From: Rubricoccus sp963708165
GTDB taxonomy: Bacteria; Bacteroidota; Rhodothermia; Rhodothermales; Rubricoccaceae
Direction: 5' to 3'
DNA length: 64,000 nt
Assembly: GCA_963708165.1 (NCBI GenBank)
Contig: OY970187.1
Span: 186,001-250,000 of the forward strand
Below the pieces are notes generated by a model that was not told where the DNA came from, ran no database searches, and saw only the letters and a list, made by a program, of their open reading frames with translations. Numbering within the stretch: position 1 is the stretch's first letter; each line of letters starts with the position of its first letter. Positions 41,648-51,800 of this stretch are shown here, piece by piece. Position numbers and translations under genes: made by a program.

Positions 41648-43102
41648 GTGCGCCACACCCTGTACGCCCTGACCTGCCTGGCCGTCCTCACGTTCGCGCC
41701 AGAGGCCCTCGCGCAAGAGGCGCCGCAGCGTTTCTCGCCGCCCATGGTTGCCTCTGGCGACGGGTTCGGACAATCGGTGGCGATCTCCGAGGACGTGATG
41801 GTTGTGGGCGCCCCGTTCACCGATGACACGGCCATGAACACGGGCGTGGCCTACGTTTACCGCCGCATCGCGCAGGAATGGACGCTAGAGGCGACTTTGC
41901 TCGCTCCGGATGTGACGGCGGAGGACCGGTTCGGCATCGCAGTGGACATCAGCGGGGACCGGGCGCTCGTGGGCGCATCGGGCCGGAGCGCCGCCTACGT
42001 GTTCCGGCACGAGCGCGGGATATGGACGCTCGAAACCGAGTTGGCGGCGCCAGAGGCGAGCCCAGCGCAGGCGTACGGCTCGGCCGTCGCGCTCGACGGG
42101 GCGGTCGCCGTCGTGGCCTCTGGCGCGGGCGCGGCGGGCGAAGCGCTGGTGTTCTCCCTCGACAGCGGCGAGTGGAGCCAGGTGGCGACGCTTCAGTCTC
42201 CGACGCCAGGCTCCACGTCCCAGTTTGGTGCCTCCGTCGACGTTGACGGCGCGCGCATCGCCATCGGTGACACCGGACGCGGCACGGGCGAGGTGCACGT
42301 GTACGAGACCAATGGCTCCGTTTGGGAGCACCAGGCGATGGTGCGCGGCACGAACGCGGGCGGGGAGTTGGGCTACAGCGTCGCGCTGGATGGCGACCGG
42401 CTGCTCGCGGGCGCGTGGCTCGCCGAGACGGCCGCTGGCCGCTCGGGGACCGCCACGGTATACAGGCGGGACGCCTCGTCGGGCGAGTGGGCAGAAGAGG
42501 CTGAGTTGATCCAGCCGATGCCCGTCGCGCGGGACATCTTCGGCTTCGACGTGGACCTGCGAGGCGACCTCGCCGCCGTCAGCGCGTGGGGAAGCGATCA
42601 GGGCGGGGCGCACGCCGGGCGCGGACACCTCTACGCCAGAGGCGAGGCGGGCTGGGCGTGGCTTCGGGAGTTCGTCTCCGACGGCGACCCCATCGGGGAC
42701 AACTTCGGGCATCACGTAGCGCTGGGTGACGACGTCGTTGCGTGGGCCACGGACGACGAGTCGCTCAATGGCGAGCGTGGCGGCCTCATATACGTCTTCG
42801 CCGTCGACAACGCGACCGACGCCGGGGCGCCTCCTGAGCCTCTGGCGCTGGGCATCCGCGTGGCGCCCTCCCCTACATCAGGCGCCGTACGCCTCGCGTT
42901 CACACTCGGCACCCCTGGAAGCGTCCGTGTGCTCGTCCTCGACGCGCTCGGCCGCACCGTTCTCGCGCCAGAGGCGTACGCGCGAGCCTCTGGCGAGCAG
43001 CGCATCGCGCTGGACCTCTCGGCGCTCCCGGCGGGCGTGTACCGCGTGCACGTGCAAACGGAGGCGGGAGGCGGCGTACAAACGGTCGTCGTGGCGCGGT
43101 AG
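41648..43102 (+). CDS. Secreted FG-GAP-type beta-propeller protein with T9SS sorting domain
   Basis: The protein has 484 residues from the GTG at 41648, which gives a signal peptide ending ALAQ. About seven repeated units of the form DGFGQSVAISEDVMVVGAP, DRFGIAVDISGDRALVGA and NFGHHVALGDDVVAWA make an FG-GAP/integrin-like propeller. The last 80 residues (APSPTSGAVRLAFTL, VRVLVLDALGRTVL, LPAGVYRVHV) are a type A T9SS C-terminal sorting domain, which is cleaved as the protein is placed outside. It is an expected client of the SprA-containing T9SS encoded at 48.9 kb. Confidence 0.88.
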   Translation: MRHTLYALTCLAVLTFAPEALAQEAPQRFSPPMVASGDGFGQSVAISEDVMVVGAPFTDDTAMNTGVAYVYRRIAQEWTLEATLLAPDVTAEDRFGIAVDISGDRALVGASGRSAAYVFRHERGIWTLETELAAPEASPAQAYGSAVALDGAVAVVASGAGAAGEALVFSLDSGEWSQVATLQSPTPGSTSQFGASVDVDGARIAIGDTGRGTGEVHVYETNGSVWEHQAMVRGTNAGGELGYSVALDGDRLLAGAWLAETAAGRSGTATVYRRDASSGEWAEEAELIQPMPVARDIFGFDVDLRGDLAAVSAWGSDQGGAHAGRGHLYARGEAGWAWLREFVSDGDPIGDNFGHHVALGDDVVAWATDDESLNGERGGLIYVFAVDNATDAGAPPEPLALGIRVAPSPTSGAVRLAFTLGTPGSVRVLVLDALGRTVLAPEAYARASGEQRIALDLSALPAGVYRVHVQTEAGGGVQTVVVAR

Positions 43103-43278
43103 CGGGCACCTGAGAAGGCTGCGCAGAGGCGCCCGCCAGAGGCGCTTCCGATCTTTCACCATCACCGCTACCGGCCGTGGCGCCGTCGGCGCCGTCGTGT
43201 TTCTCGGAAGCGGACCACTCGCTTCCCGCCCGCCTCGCGCCCGTCCCCGGGCCGCCAGAGGCCGTGGCGCACGACGAT

Positions 43279-44583
43279 ATGACGTTCGACGACTTCAACT
43301 TTACCCCCGCCGTCCGCAAGGGCGTGCGCGACGCAGGCTACACCACCCCCACGCCCGTCCAGGCGGCGACGCTTCCCCACGGCCTCAAGGGCATCGACGT
43401 GGTAGGCGTGGCCCAGACCGGCACGGGCAAAACGGCGGCGTTCGTGCTGCCCATTCTGGACTACCTGGAGCGCGAGCCTTCCCAAGGCACCGGCCGCCAG
43501 AGGCCCATCCGCGCCCTCGTCGTCACGCCGACGCGTGAGCTAGCGATCCAGATCACGGACGCGGCCAAGAAGTACGGCGCGCACACCGGCGTGCGCAGCG
43601 CGACGATCTACGGTGGTGTGAGCAAAGGCAAGCAGCGCGAGGCCATTCGCCGTGGGACCGATCTCATCGTCGCCACGCCCGGCCGCCTGCTCGACTTCAT
43701 GAGCGAGGGCGTGATCAAGCTGGACAAGGTGGACATTCTGGTGCTGGACGAGGCCGACCGGATGTTCGACATGGGCTTTATCCGCGACGTGCGCAAAATC
43801 GTCGCGGCCGTGCCGGAGCAGCGCCAGACGATGCTCTTCTCAGCCACGATGCCTAAGGAGATCCAAGAGCTCGCCAGGACGATCCTGTACCAGCCCGAGA
43901 CCATCGAGGTGGGCAAGCGGCGCGACCCGGCCGCGACGGTCACGCAGCGCGCCGTGCTCATCGCGGAGGCGGAGAAGCAGGCGCTCCTGCACCACATCAT
44001 CGACACCGAGGAGGTCAACAAGATCATCGTCTTCTCGCGGACGAAGTACCGCGCCGACCGGATCAAGAAAAAGCTGGACCGCGCGGGTTACAGTGCCATC
44101 GCGATCCACTCCAACCGCTCTCAGGGCCAGCGCCAGCGCGCCCTCAAGGGTTTCGAAGGCGGCGAGTACCAGATCATGGTCGCGACCGACATCGCGGCGC
44201 GCGGCATCGACATCGACGGCGTCTCGCACGTCATCAACTTCGACACGCCCAACATTCCCGAGGACTACATCCACCGCATCGGCCGGACGGGCCGCGCGGA
44301 GACCACCGGCGACGCGATTTCGTTTATCTCGGCGCCAGAGGCTCCCTACCTCAAGGCTATCGAGAAGCACACCGGCAAGGACATCGAGCAGGTGGAGTAC
44401 GACGGCTTCGACGCGCCGACGATGGCCGAGGCCATGAAAGCGGCCTCTGGCGGAGGGGGCGGCAACCGTGGCGGCGGCAACCGCGGCGGAGGACGCGCCT
44501 CTGGCGGAAGCGGCAAAGGCAACGGGCGCAAGCGCGGCTCAGGCGGCGGCAAGGGCCGTGGACGAGGCTCGCGCAGCCGCTAG
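43279..44583 (+). CDS. DEAD-box RNA helicase (RhlE-like)
   Basis: The protein has 434 residues from the ATG at 43279. Motifs in order: TPVQ (Q motif), AQTGTGKTA (I), PTRELA (Ia), TPGRLLDF (Ib), DEAD (II), SAT (III), VATDIAARGID (V) and HRIGRTGRAE (VI). After residue 390 comes a Gly/Arg/Lys-rich tail (RGG-like) typical of cold-shock or ribosome-assembly helicases; two motif copies lie in its first part. It unwinds RNA in ribosome biogenesis or mRNA turnover. The upstream frame to 43177 is not needed. Confidence 0.93.
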   Translation: MTFDDFNFTPAVRKGVRDAGYTTPTPVQAATLPHGLKGIDVVGVAQTGTGKTAAFVLPILDYLEREPSQGTGRQRPIRALVVTPTRELAIQITDAAKKYGAHTGVRSATIYGGVSKGKQREAIRRGTDLIVATPGRLLDFMSEGVIKLDKVDILVLDEADRMFDMGFIRDVRKIVAAVPEQRQTMLFSATMPKEIQELARTILYQPETIEVGKRRDPAATVTQRAVLIAEAEKQALLHHIIDTEEVNKIIVFSRTKYRADRIKKKLDRAGYSAIAIHSNRSQGQRQRALKGFEGGEYQIMVATDIAARGIDIDGVSHVINFDTPNIPEDYIHRIGRTGRAETTGDAISFISAPEAPYLKAIEKHTGKDIEQVEYDGFDAPTMAEAMKAASGGGGGNRGGGNRGGGRASGGSGKGNGRKRGSGGGKGRGRGSRSR

Positions 44584-44672
44584 CGGCGCGTGCCGCGAAC
44601 GAAAGGAGGCTGCCTCCGCACGAAGCGGCGGGGAGATCAGTTGGGAGATACCCCCCACATCTCCCCGTCCCG

Positions 44673-45131
44673 ATGCGACTCTTCACCCTCTCCCTCCTCG
44701 CCCTTTTCCTCGTCACGGGTTGCGACTCCACCGAGGAGCCCCCCGCGCTCAGTACAGAATTTGTCGTTGGCACCTGGACCTTCGACGCTCTCCGTGACGA
44801 CGACGGCAGTGGCGAGGTCGACCGCACAGCCGACGCGGAAGTCGAGCTCGACGACTTCCAGATCGAGTTTGACGCCGATGGCCGGGCGCGGATTATGGCA
44901 GACCTCACGCAGGCCTCAAACGACCGCGGAAACGACGATCTCGACTTTAGCACGGACTATTCCGTCGGAGCCACGGCGCTCACGCTGGGCATCGCCACGC
45001 TCGACGCAGCGGTACGCTCGGACACGTCAATGGACCTCACAGGCTCCGGCCAGTTTATCAGCGAGCTCCTGGGGCTCGATCTCGCCCTCAGCTTGAATCC
45101 GAGCGCGACGCTCACGCTCGTCCGGCGCTAG
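44673..45131 (+). CDS. Small acidic lipoprotein of unknown function
   Basis: The protein has 152 residues. The signal peptide MRLFTLSLLALFLVTGC ends at the lipidated Cys. The mature part contains FVVGTWTFDALRDDDGSGEV and strand-like segments (IEFDADGRARIMADL), suggesting a small lipocalin-like barrel, but I cannot assign a family. No exact iterated motif lies within it. Confidence 0.75.
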   Translation: MRLFTLSLLALFLVTGCDSTEEPPALSTEFVVGTWTFDALRDDDGSGEVDRTADAEVELDDFQIEFDADGRARIMADLTQASNDRGNDDLDFSTDYSVGATALTLGIATLDAAVRSDTSMDLTGSGQFISELLGLDLALSLNPSATLTLVRR

Positions 45132-45140
45132 AGCGACGTG

Positions 45141-45158
45141 GCCTCTGGCGCCAGAGGC
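45141..45158. repeat. Palindromic motif pair at a convergent junction
   Basis: GCCTCTGGCGCCAGAGGC is centred in the 31-base gap between two converging genes. With flanking GG/CC it can form a 10-pair hairpin on either transcript. Confidence 0.85.
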
Positions 45159-45162
45159 CGCG

Positions 45163-45813
45163 CTACTCGTTCAGAAACGGGTTTGTGCGCCGCTCCGTAC
45201 CGACCGTCGTGCTGGGGCCGTGGCCGGAGTACACAATGGTCTCGTCGGGCAACGTGAGGAGTTGCTCGCGGATGGACGTGAGCAGCGTTTCCATGTCCCC
45301 GCCCCACAAGTCCGTACGGCCGATGGAGCCCTGGAACAGCACGTCGCCGCCGATCACCTGGCCGCTGGCGTGATCGACGAACAGGACCGAGCCGGGCGAG
45401 TGGCCGGGCGCGTGGCGCACCTCCAGCGTCGTTTCTCCTAGCGCGATGTGGTCGCCGTGCGCCAGCTCTCGCGTCGGCGCAGGCGGCTCGGTCACCTTGA
45501 TGCCGAACATCTCGCCCTGGATGCGCGCGCCTTGCAGCATCTCCAGGTCCGCCGGGTGGAGCGCCCAGCCACCGCTCTCGGCTGTGGGGCCGTAGCGCGT
45601 CGCGAAGTGCGAGCACCCGAGAATGTGGTCGATGTGCCCGTGCGTCAGCAGCAGGTGCCGCACGGTCAGCCTGTTGCGCTCGATATAGCTGTGCACGCGC
45701 TCGCGCTCTTCGCCAGAGGCCGTGCCAGGGTCGATGACCGCCGCCTCGCCTGCGCTGTGGATGACGTAGGTGTTTTCGGGAAACGGGCCGACGGTAAAGG
45801 AGCGGACGGTCAT
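45163..45813 (-). CDS. MBL-fold metal-dependent hydrolase (glyoxalase II-like)
   Basis: The protein has 216 residues from the ATG at 45813. Metallo-beta-lactamase motifs: FPENTYVI near the start, LLTHGHIDHILG (the HxHxDH zinc site), HAPGHSPGSVLF and VIGGDVLFQGSIGRTDL (metal Asp), and IVYSGHGPST. This arrangement is the YcbL/GloB2 group of small hydrolases, which split thioesters such as S-lactoylglutathione. Substrate is unproven. The upstream frame to 46149 is shadow sequence. Confidence 0.88.
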   Translation of the reverse strand: MTVRSFTVGPFPENTYVIHSAGEAAVIDPGTASGEERERVHSYIERNRLTVRHLLLTHGHIDHILGCSHFATRYGPTAESGGWALHPADLEMLQGARIQGEMFGIKVTEPPAPTRELAHGDHIALGETTLEVRHAPGHSPGSVLFVDHASGQVIGGDVLFQGSIGRTDLWGGDMETLLTSIREQLLTLPDETIVYSGHGPSTTVGTERRTNPFLNE

Positions 45814-46191
45814 GCGCAGATCGGTAACGGTGTACCGAAAGATCGCGCCGCGCCCTGCCTCTGGCGGCGCTTCGCGCGAGTTCCGAGTTCCGAGTTCCAC
45901 GAGGAAGCTGGGCCGCGCCCGCCTCTGGCGCAAGAGGCTCTCCAACCCGTCGTCTCCACGCGCAGGGCAGAGGCGGTGTACGGTTCCGTCTAGGCTCCGC
46001 AACTCGCCAGAGGCCTCGGCCTGCAGGAGCGAGGCTCGCCCGGCACGCGCACTGCGCCGTGCCAGAGTCTTTGGGCGCGATGGGTGGGCGCACCTCAGGT
46101 CAGCTTCTTCGACGCCAGAGGCGCAGTAAGCGCTTACACCGCCAGCCACCGGGCGTACCTTTAGACTCGCCTGGCGACCCTCTCTGCACGC
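45814..46191. other. Divergent intergenic region, 378 bases
   Basis: No gene is supported here. It holds four iterated-motif copies (about 45858, 45921, 46006, 46113), a short direct repeat (three near-copies of GAGTTCC around 45886-45900) and a LacI/cre-like palindrome at 46125-46138. It must contain the promoters of both the MBL hydrolase and the saccharopine dehydrogenase-like gene. Confidence 0.7.
46125..46138. promoter_or_regulatory. LacI-family/cre-like operator candidate
   Basis: AGTAAGCGCTTACA contains the perfect 12-base palindrome GTAAGCGCTTAC and differs in one base from an ideal cre-type site TGTAAGCGCTTACA. It lies about 54 bases before the start of the saccharopine dehydrogenase-like gene, a usual place for an operator. 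The regulator is unknown. Confidence 0.45.
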
Positions 46192-47349
46192 ATGAAAGTC
46201 ACTGTTTTAGGCGCTGGCGCCATCGGAACCGCCGTCGCTCACGACCTCTGCCGGAGGCCGGGCATCACGCGCGTCCAAGTGTGCGAGGCGCGTCCTGTTG
46301 TGTTGCGAGCGCTTCGCAAAACCGAAGCCCACCCTCTGCTGCGGACCTACGAGGTCGATGCGCGCGACACACCCACGCTCCAGCCCATCGTCGCGGGAAG
46401 CGCCGTCGTTGTGTCCTGCGTGGGACCGGAGCACAGCCCGCGGTTGGCCGAGCTCGCCATCGAAGCAGGCGCGCACTTTGTAGACCTGGGCGGCCCGCTC
46501 AACGACCCGGAGCTTTCTGAGCGCGCCGCCACGCGCGGCAAGTGGATCGTGACAGGCTCCGGCCTGGGTCCGGGCCTGGTCAACGTGCTCGTCGTGGAGG
46601 CGCTGGACGCGTTTCCCGAGGCCGACCGCGTCCGCGTGCTCGTGGGCGACGTGCCCGCCTCGCCCAGCCCGCCCTTTAACCACCGGTTGGCGCACTCCGC
46701 CGAAAAGCTCATCGACGACTATACCAGCCCGGTCAGCGTGGTGCGCGACGGCTCGGTGCAGACCCGCGATCCGCTGACGGGCATCGAGCACGTCGAGATC
46801 GACGACTTTGGCATGATGGAGGCGTTCTACGCAGGCTCAGGACTGGGTGCTCTCGTGAGCCGCCTGGCGGACCGTCTGGACCGGCTCGACATCAAGATCC
46901 TCCGTTATCCCGGCCACGCGGAGCAGATGCGCTTTCTGCTCGACCTCGGCATGGCCGACTCGACGGTCCTCGACATCCGCACGCACCTCACCTACCGCGA
47001 CGTGCTCGTGCGCCGCTTGCGCCAGAGGCTAGGCGGCGCCTACGAAGACGCCGTCATCCTGCGCGTCGACGCCGACCGCGTGGCCGGTGTGGCCTCTGGC
47101 GAGGCACAGCGCCACACCATCCGACTGGTCGACCGCTGGGACGAGGCCACGGGCCTGAGCGCGATGCAGCGCTGCACCGCGTTTCCCGCCGCGAGCATGG
47201 CCGCACATCTCGCCTTCGACCCGCCTCCAGGCGGCGGTCACGAAAGCCTCGAAAACGTCCTCCCCGCCGACATCCTGCTGGCGGACCTGGCCGAGCGCGG
47301 CATCGAGATCGAGCGTCGCGGAGTACAGCCTCTGGCGGTGGTGGCCTAG
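46192..47349 (+). CDS. Saccharopine dehydrogenase-like NAD(P)-binding protein
   Basis: The protein has 385 residues. The Rossmann motif MKVTVLGAGAIGTAVAHDL is followed by VVVSCVGPEHSPRLAELAIE and HFVDLGGPLNDPEL, then GSGLGPGLVNVLV, all in the order of the Lys9-type saccharopine dehydrogenase family. The C-terminal catalytic-like domain includes RYPGHAEQMRFLLDLGM. Members act on amino-acid or carboxynorspermidine-type substrates; the substrate is not readable. Its promoter region carries a cre-like palindrome. Confidence 0.82.
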   Translation: MKVTVLGAGAIGTAVAHDLCRRPGITRVQVCEARPVVLRALRKTEAHPLLRTYEVDARDTPTLQPIVAGSAVVVSCVGPEHSPRLAELAIEAGAHFVDLGGPLNDPELSERAATRGKWIVTGSGLGPGLVNVLVVEALDAFPEADRVRVLVGDVPASPSPPFNHRLAHSAEKLIDDYTSPVSVVRDGSVQTRDPLTGIEHVEIDDFGMMEAFYAGSGLGALVSRLADRLDRLDIKILRYPGHAEQMRFLLDLGMADSTVLDIRTHLTYRDVLVRRLRQRLGGAYEDAVILRVDADRVAGVASGEAQRHTIRLVDRWDEATGLSAMQRCTAFPAASMAAHLAFDPPPGGGHESLENVLPADILLADLAERGIEIERRGVQPLAVVA

Positions 47350-47355
47350 AGCCCA

Positions 47356-47373
47356 GCCTTTGGCGCCAGAGGC
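47356..47373. repeat. Motif inverted pair with a wobble-compatible change at a convergent junction
   Basis: GCCTTTGGCGCCAGAGGC fills the gap between two converging genes. The left arm has T in place of C, which still allows a G-U pair in plus-strand RNA, so the hairpin is kept on one strand. Confidence 0.75.
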
Positions 47374-48033
47374 TCAGCCGCTGCCATACGCGCGCAGAAT
47401 GGTCCCGCTGTGGACCGCTCCGGCCTCGCCGCAGAGCCGCACGCACACGTCGGCGACGGCCTCGGCTGTGACGCCAGAGGCTCCGGCCTCTTCGCCGCCA
47501 AAAAGGATCGTTGACGGCGCGACGGCGACCGCCGCGATCTCCGAATGCTCCGCCGCGACGGCCTCCACGAGCCGAATTACACCTGCCTTGGATGCCGCGT
47601 ATGCCGCCTGCTGAGCGGGCGCCGCGTCCGCCCCCTGGCGCGACGCGATGGCGACGATCCGGCCGCGTTCCATGCGCCGTACGCCCTCGCGAACGCACAG
47701 AAACGTGCTCGTCAGGTTGAGGTCCATCACGCGGCGCCACGCGTCCAACGCTGTCTCCGCCAGAGGCGCGCCGTCCCACATGCCGACGGTGTGGACGAGC
47801 CCCCAGATCGGCCCGAGGTCGGCGTTGACTGCTGCGAAGGCCCTCTCCACCGCCGCCTCGTCTGTCACGTCCGCGCCCCAGCCTCTGGCGCCCTCGGGAA
47901 GGTCACTCGGTGCCGCGAGGTCGAGCGCCGCGACGGTCGCACCCGCCGCTGCGAGGTGGTGCACAACCACGCGGCCCAGCCGCCCGCCCGCCCCGGTAAC
48001 GACCACGACGCGGCCTGTGAGAGAGTCTGTCAT
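47374..48033 (-). CDS. Short-chain dehydrogenase/reductase (SDR)
   Basis: The protein has 219 residues. The cofactor motif is TGAGGRLG, then a DVTDE segment, VHTVGMWDG in the NNAG position, a DLNLTSTF helix, and the catalytic SRQGADAAPAQQAAYAASKAG with Ser, Tyr and Lys. The NAG motif is changed (HTVG). It is a cytosolic oxidoreductase of unknown substrate, 21 bases downstream of the NTF2-like lipoprotein on the same strand. Confidence 0.85.
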   Translation of the reverse strand: MTDSLTGRVVVVTGAGGRLGRVVVHHLAAAGATVAALDLAAPSDLPEGARGWGADVTDEAAVERAFAAVNADLGPIWGLVHTVGMWDGAPLAETALDAWRRVMDLNLTSTFLCVREGVRRMERGRIVAIASRQGADAAPAQQAAYAASKAGVIRLVEAVAAEHSEIAAVAVAPSTILFGGEEAGASGVTAEAVADVCVRLCGEAGAVHSGTILRAYGSG

Positions 48034-48054
48034 CGCTGTCAGCGCCAGAGGCGG

Positions 48055-48513
48055 CTATTCAGAAGAAGTGTGGTCGTGCACGACGAGCCAGCCCTCGGCG
48101 GTGTTCTGCAGCACGAGCGAAAACAAACCCGTCGGAGCGTCCTCGCCGCGCGTGAGCCGCCAGCGGCCAAAGGCGAGCGCATGCGTCGAAGAGAGAGGCC
48201 GCACGTCGATCTCCTCGAACGACAGCGTGCCCATCGCGGCGCGGTCCGGGTAGCCGCGCTTGTAGGCGTAGAAGCTCTCCTCCCACCCTCGGCGCACCGA
48301 GCCGCCCGAGAGGAACATCAATGTATCGGTCCGCGCATAGCCGTCCATGAAGCCACGGATCGAGCCCTCGTTCCACGCCGCCACCTGCGTGTCGAGCGTC
48401 TTCATCACGCCCGCGCGCGCCTCAGATGCAGACATCGCCGCCTCTGGCGGCGCCGAGCCACACGCGGAAAGCGCGAGGGCCAGAAGGAAAACGAGAGCGG
48501 GCAGAACGCGCAT
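48055..48513 (-). CDS. NTF2-like (DUF4440-type) lipoprotein
   Basis: The protein has 152 residues with a lipoprotein signal peptide (MRVLPALVFLLALALSAC). The mature part is a SnoaL/DUF4440-like cone fold: KTLDTQVAAWNEGSIRGFMD at the N-terminal helix, GWEESFYAYKRGYPDRAAMG in the middle and GLFSLVLQNTAEGWLVVHDHTS at the end. Function is unknown. It is divergent from sprA. Confidence 0.78.
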   Translation of the reverse strand: MRVLPALVFLLALALSACGSAPPEAAMSASEARAGVMKTLDTQVAAWNEGSIRGFMDGYARTDTLMFLSGGSVRRGWEESFYAYKRGYPDRAAMGTLSFEEIDVRPLSSTHALAFGRWRLTRGEDAPTGLFSLVLQNTAEGWLVVHDHTSSE

Positions 48514-48867
48514 CGGGTCGGCAGCGGATGAACCCGGAGACTACCGCCGCGAGCCGACGTGGAGCTACCCTTCACCCCTGGCGCCAGAGGCCGCCTGCTC
48601 CCGCACCGCTTCGGCCTCTGGCGGAGACTCGGTGGAATCACGCGTCTGCGAGAGGCGACGCCGTTTCACCCTTGTCGCCTCCCCGCCTCCCCGGCTAGCT
48701 TTAGCCGTCCGATACGAGAACGCCCGTGCCCGCGTTCCGACAGTCCCCGAGGCCCTCCCCCGTCGCCGCTGCTGCTTCCGCTACGCTTTTTGTATGCCCT
48801 CCCGTGACCGCACCCCGCTGGGCTGCGACGAGGAGACATACCCTTTCGAGCAGCCCCCTCCCGCCTC
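48514..48867. other. Divergent intergenic region upstream of sprA, 354 bases
   Basis: No convincing gene is present. A 41-codon open frame from the ATG at 48794 ends at 48919 and overlaps the sprA start, but its Pro-rich product resembles nothing I know. A reverse motif copy lies at 48582-48591 and a forward copy near 48615. The stretch TACGCTTTTTG near 48783 is the nearest thing to a Bacteroidota-type promoter, but it is weak. Confidence 0.5.
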
Positions 48868-51800
48868 GTGCGAGCGACTGACCGTTCTTCCTCCCCCCTG
48901 CGGCACCTCGGGCTTCTAGGCCTACTCGCGGCGGCTGGATTTCTTCTCCTGCTCGTGCGAGCAGGCACCCTCGAAGCCACACCAGGTAGCGGGTTCTGGG
49001 CACAGCCTCTGGCGCAAGAGGCCGTCCGGGCAGACTCGGATACGGTGGTGGTGCGCGGCGATACGATCCGCGTCGATACCACCACCGCAGACACGACCTC
49101 GAACGCAGCCTACCTGCTGCCGTCGCTGCCGCGCGACAACTTCTACGCCGTCCCGGTGCAACGCCTCGTGCCGTCTCTGCTCGGCGGATCGATCCGGGCG
49201 CGCCAGCAGCTCATCGAGTTGGACTCGTCGCTGCTGCAATACAACGTCCGCGAAACCATCGGCGGCAAGGACATTCGCACGCCGGTCGACCTCTCGCTAC
49301 AGGAATATCTCGCAGCGCAGCAGAGCGTCAACATCCAGGATGGCTTTCGGTCTCTGGCAGCTGGGCGCCTGCAGCGCCAGCAGCGCCGCGCGGGCGTCGG
49401 CATCAACATCGACATCCCCGGCGGCAACCAGTCGGCGTTCCGAACCATTTTCGGCAAGAACGAGGTCGACCTCCGCGTCACCGGCAACTCCACGCTCGAC
49501 CTCGGGGTCGGCTACGACCAGAACGCGCTCGACCAGTCGAATCAAAACGGCTCCCTCGCCCCAGACTTCGGGCAGGAACTGAACCTCAACGTCGCGGGCA
49601 CCATCGGCGACAAGCTGCGCATCAACGTCAACTACGACACGCAGAGCCAATTCGACTTCGAGAACCAGGTGTCGCTTGTCTACACCGGCTACGAAGACGA
49701 TATCGTCCAAAAGGTCGAGGCGGGCAACGTCTTCCTCCAGACCCCATCAGAGCTGATCCGCGGCGGGCAGCGCCTGTTTGGCCTTCGCGCCGATCTGCAG
49801 TTTGGCCCACTCTCCGTAACGGGCGTCGCGAGCCAGCAGGACGCCGAAAGCGATGCCGTCGTGATCGAAGGCGGCTCACAGGCCACGACGATCTCGCTCT
49901 CTCCCACGCGCTACGAGAACGACACGCACTTTTTCCTCGGCTTCGCCTTCTACAGTTGGTGGAATAACGCGCACCAGGACCCGTCGGTCCCGACGCCACC
50001 ACCGGGTCTCGGGGAGATCACAGACATCGAAGTCTGGGTCCAGGACCCACAGGCCAACAGCACCACCAACTCCACCGACGCCATCATCTTTGGCGTCGGC
50101 CTGACAGACCTCGGCGAGCCCATTCAGGTGCTCGAAGGCGGCCGCGCCTATCTCGACCTGCTCGGCGGCGCCACCGCTCCGCTCCCCTCGCCAGAGGCCG
50201 ATCAGTACGATGACCAAGACCTGGTCCGCCTCCGCACGCAGGCGAACGCCGTGCTCCCGGAAGAGGAGTTCGGGCTGACCGCAGGCGAGTTCGTCCGCGG
50301 CAAATGGCGCCAGCTTCGCCCCGGCACTGACTTCACGCTCGATGAGCGCCTGGGCTGGATCTCGCTCACCGGAGCGCTCGGGCCCGAGGACGCGCTCGCT
50401 GTCACCTACCAGTACCGTCGCACCGATGGCACCTCGGTTACGATCGGTGACTTCAGCAACCACAGCACCGACATCAACCAGGAGGGCGAGCGCTCACGCC
50501 TCAAGCTGCTCCGCGGACGTACCACAAACGTCACCGAGGCACCGTGGGACCTCACGATGCGCAACATCTACCGCGTCGGTGGCCGCTCGATCAACCCGAG
50601 CAACTTCACGCTCAACATCACCTACGAGCCACCGGGTAACACCGCACAGTTCACCCTGCCCGGCGTCCAGATCTCCGACGGCATCAACCTGCTCGCCGCT
50701 TTCGGCCTCGACCGCACAGCCGACGGTGGTGTACCCCGAAGCGACAACGAGTTTGACTTCCGCACCGGCTACACCATCGACGCGCAAAACGGGCGCATCA
50801 TCTTCCCCGTCCGCGAGCCCTTTGGGCGATACCTCGAAGGCCTCTTGCGCGACGGGATCTACGTCGACGGGCAGCAGCTAGGGATTCAGATCAACGCCGG
50901 GTATGATGCGGTCGCCTCTGATCTTGTATTCAAGGAACTCTACGAACTCAAACCTGCTGTTGCAGAGCGGCAACTCAACAAGCTGAGCCGGTACAACATC
51001 GGTGGCGAGTACAAAAGCGCCTCGCAATCCGTCTTCAACGTCGGCTTCGGCGTTGTCGAGGGCTCTGTGACCGTGACCTCTGGCGGGACCCCGCTCATCG
51101 AGGGACAGGACTATATCGTCAACGAAACCGCTGGCACCGTCGAGATCAGGAACCCGCTCTACCTCGCCCCCGGCAAGCAGATCCGGGTCGAGGTGGAGAA
51201 GAACAAGCTGTTTTCCATCGGCAGCAAGACGCTCGTCGGCCTTCGCAGCGACTACCGCATCAGCGACAACGCAGGCCTCGGCGCGACATGGATGCGCTTG
51301 GCGGAGCGGCCCCTCAACGACAAGTTCAGGATCGGGGAGGAAGCGCTCGAAAACACCATCTTTGGAGTGGATGGCGGGGTGACGTTCGAACCGCGCTGGA
51401 TCACTCGTGCTCTCGATGCCCTGCCTCTCATCCAGACGCGCGCGCCCTCGTCGCTAGAGTTCCGCGGAGAGTTTGCGCAGTTCTCGCCCGGCCACCCCGA
51501 AACGTTCGCGTTTCGTCAAGTTCAACGCGATCTCGCGGACCTAGACCGCTCCCTGCCGGAAGATGAAGCGCGGGGCATCTCGTCCATCGACGACTTCGAG
51601 CAGGCAGAAACCGTCAACAGCACGCTAGAGCAAGCGTTCGGGTGGCGAATCGCAGCGCCGCCCAAAGGCTCCGGCCCGATGGATGGTGCGGGCACCGTTC
51701 CCTACGTGCGAGGCGTCACGTCCATCAACGACCCTCGCCTCGCGACGAACTGGCGCGGCCTGTTCGGATTCTACACCGTCAACAACCGAGCATACGAGAC

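Noticed and set aside
48794..48919. A 41-codon peptide gene upstream of sprA
   Set aside because: It overlaps the sprA start, is Pro-rich, has no recognisable ribosome-binding site and matches no family I know.
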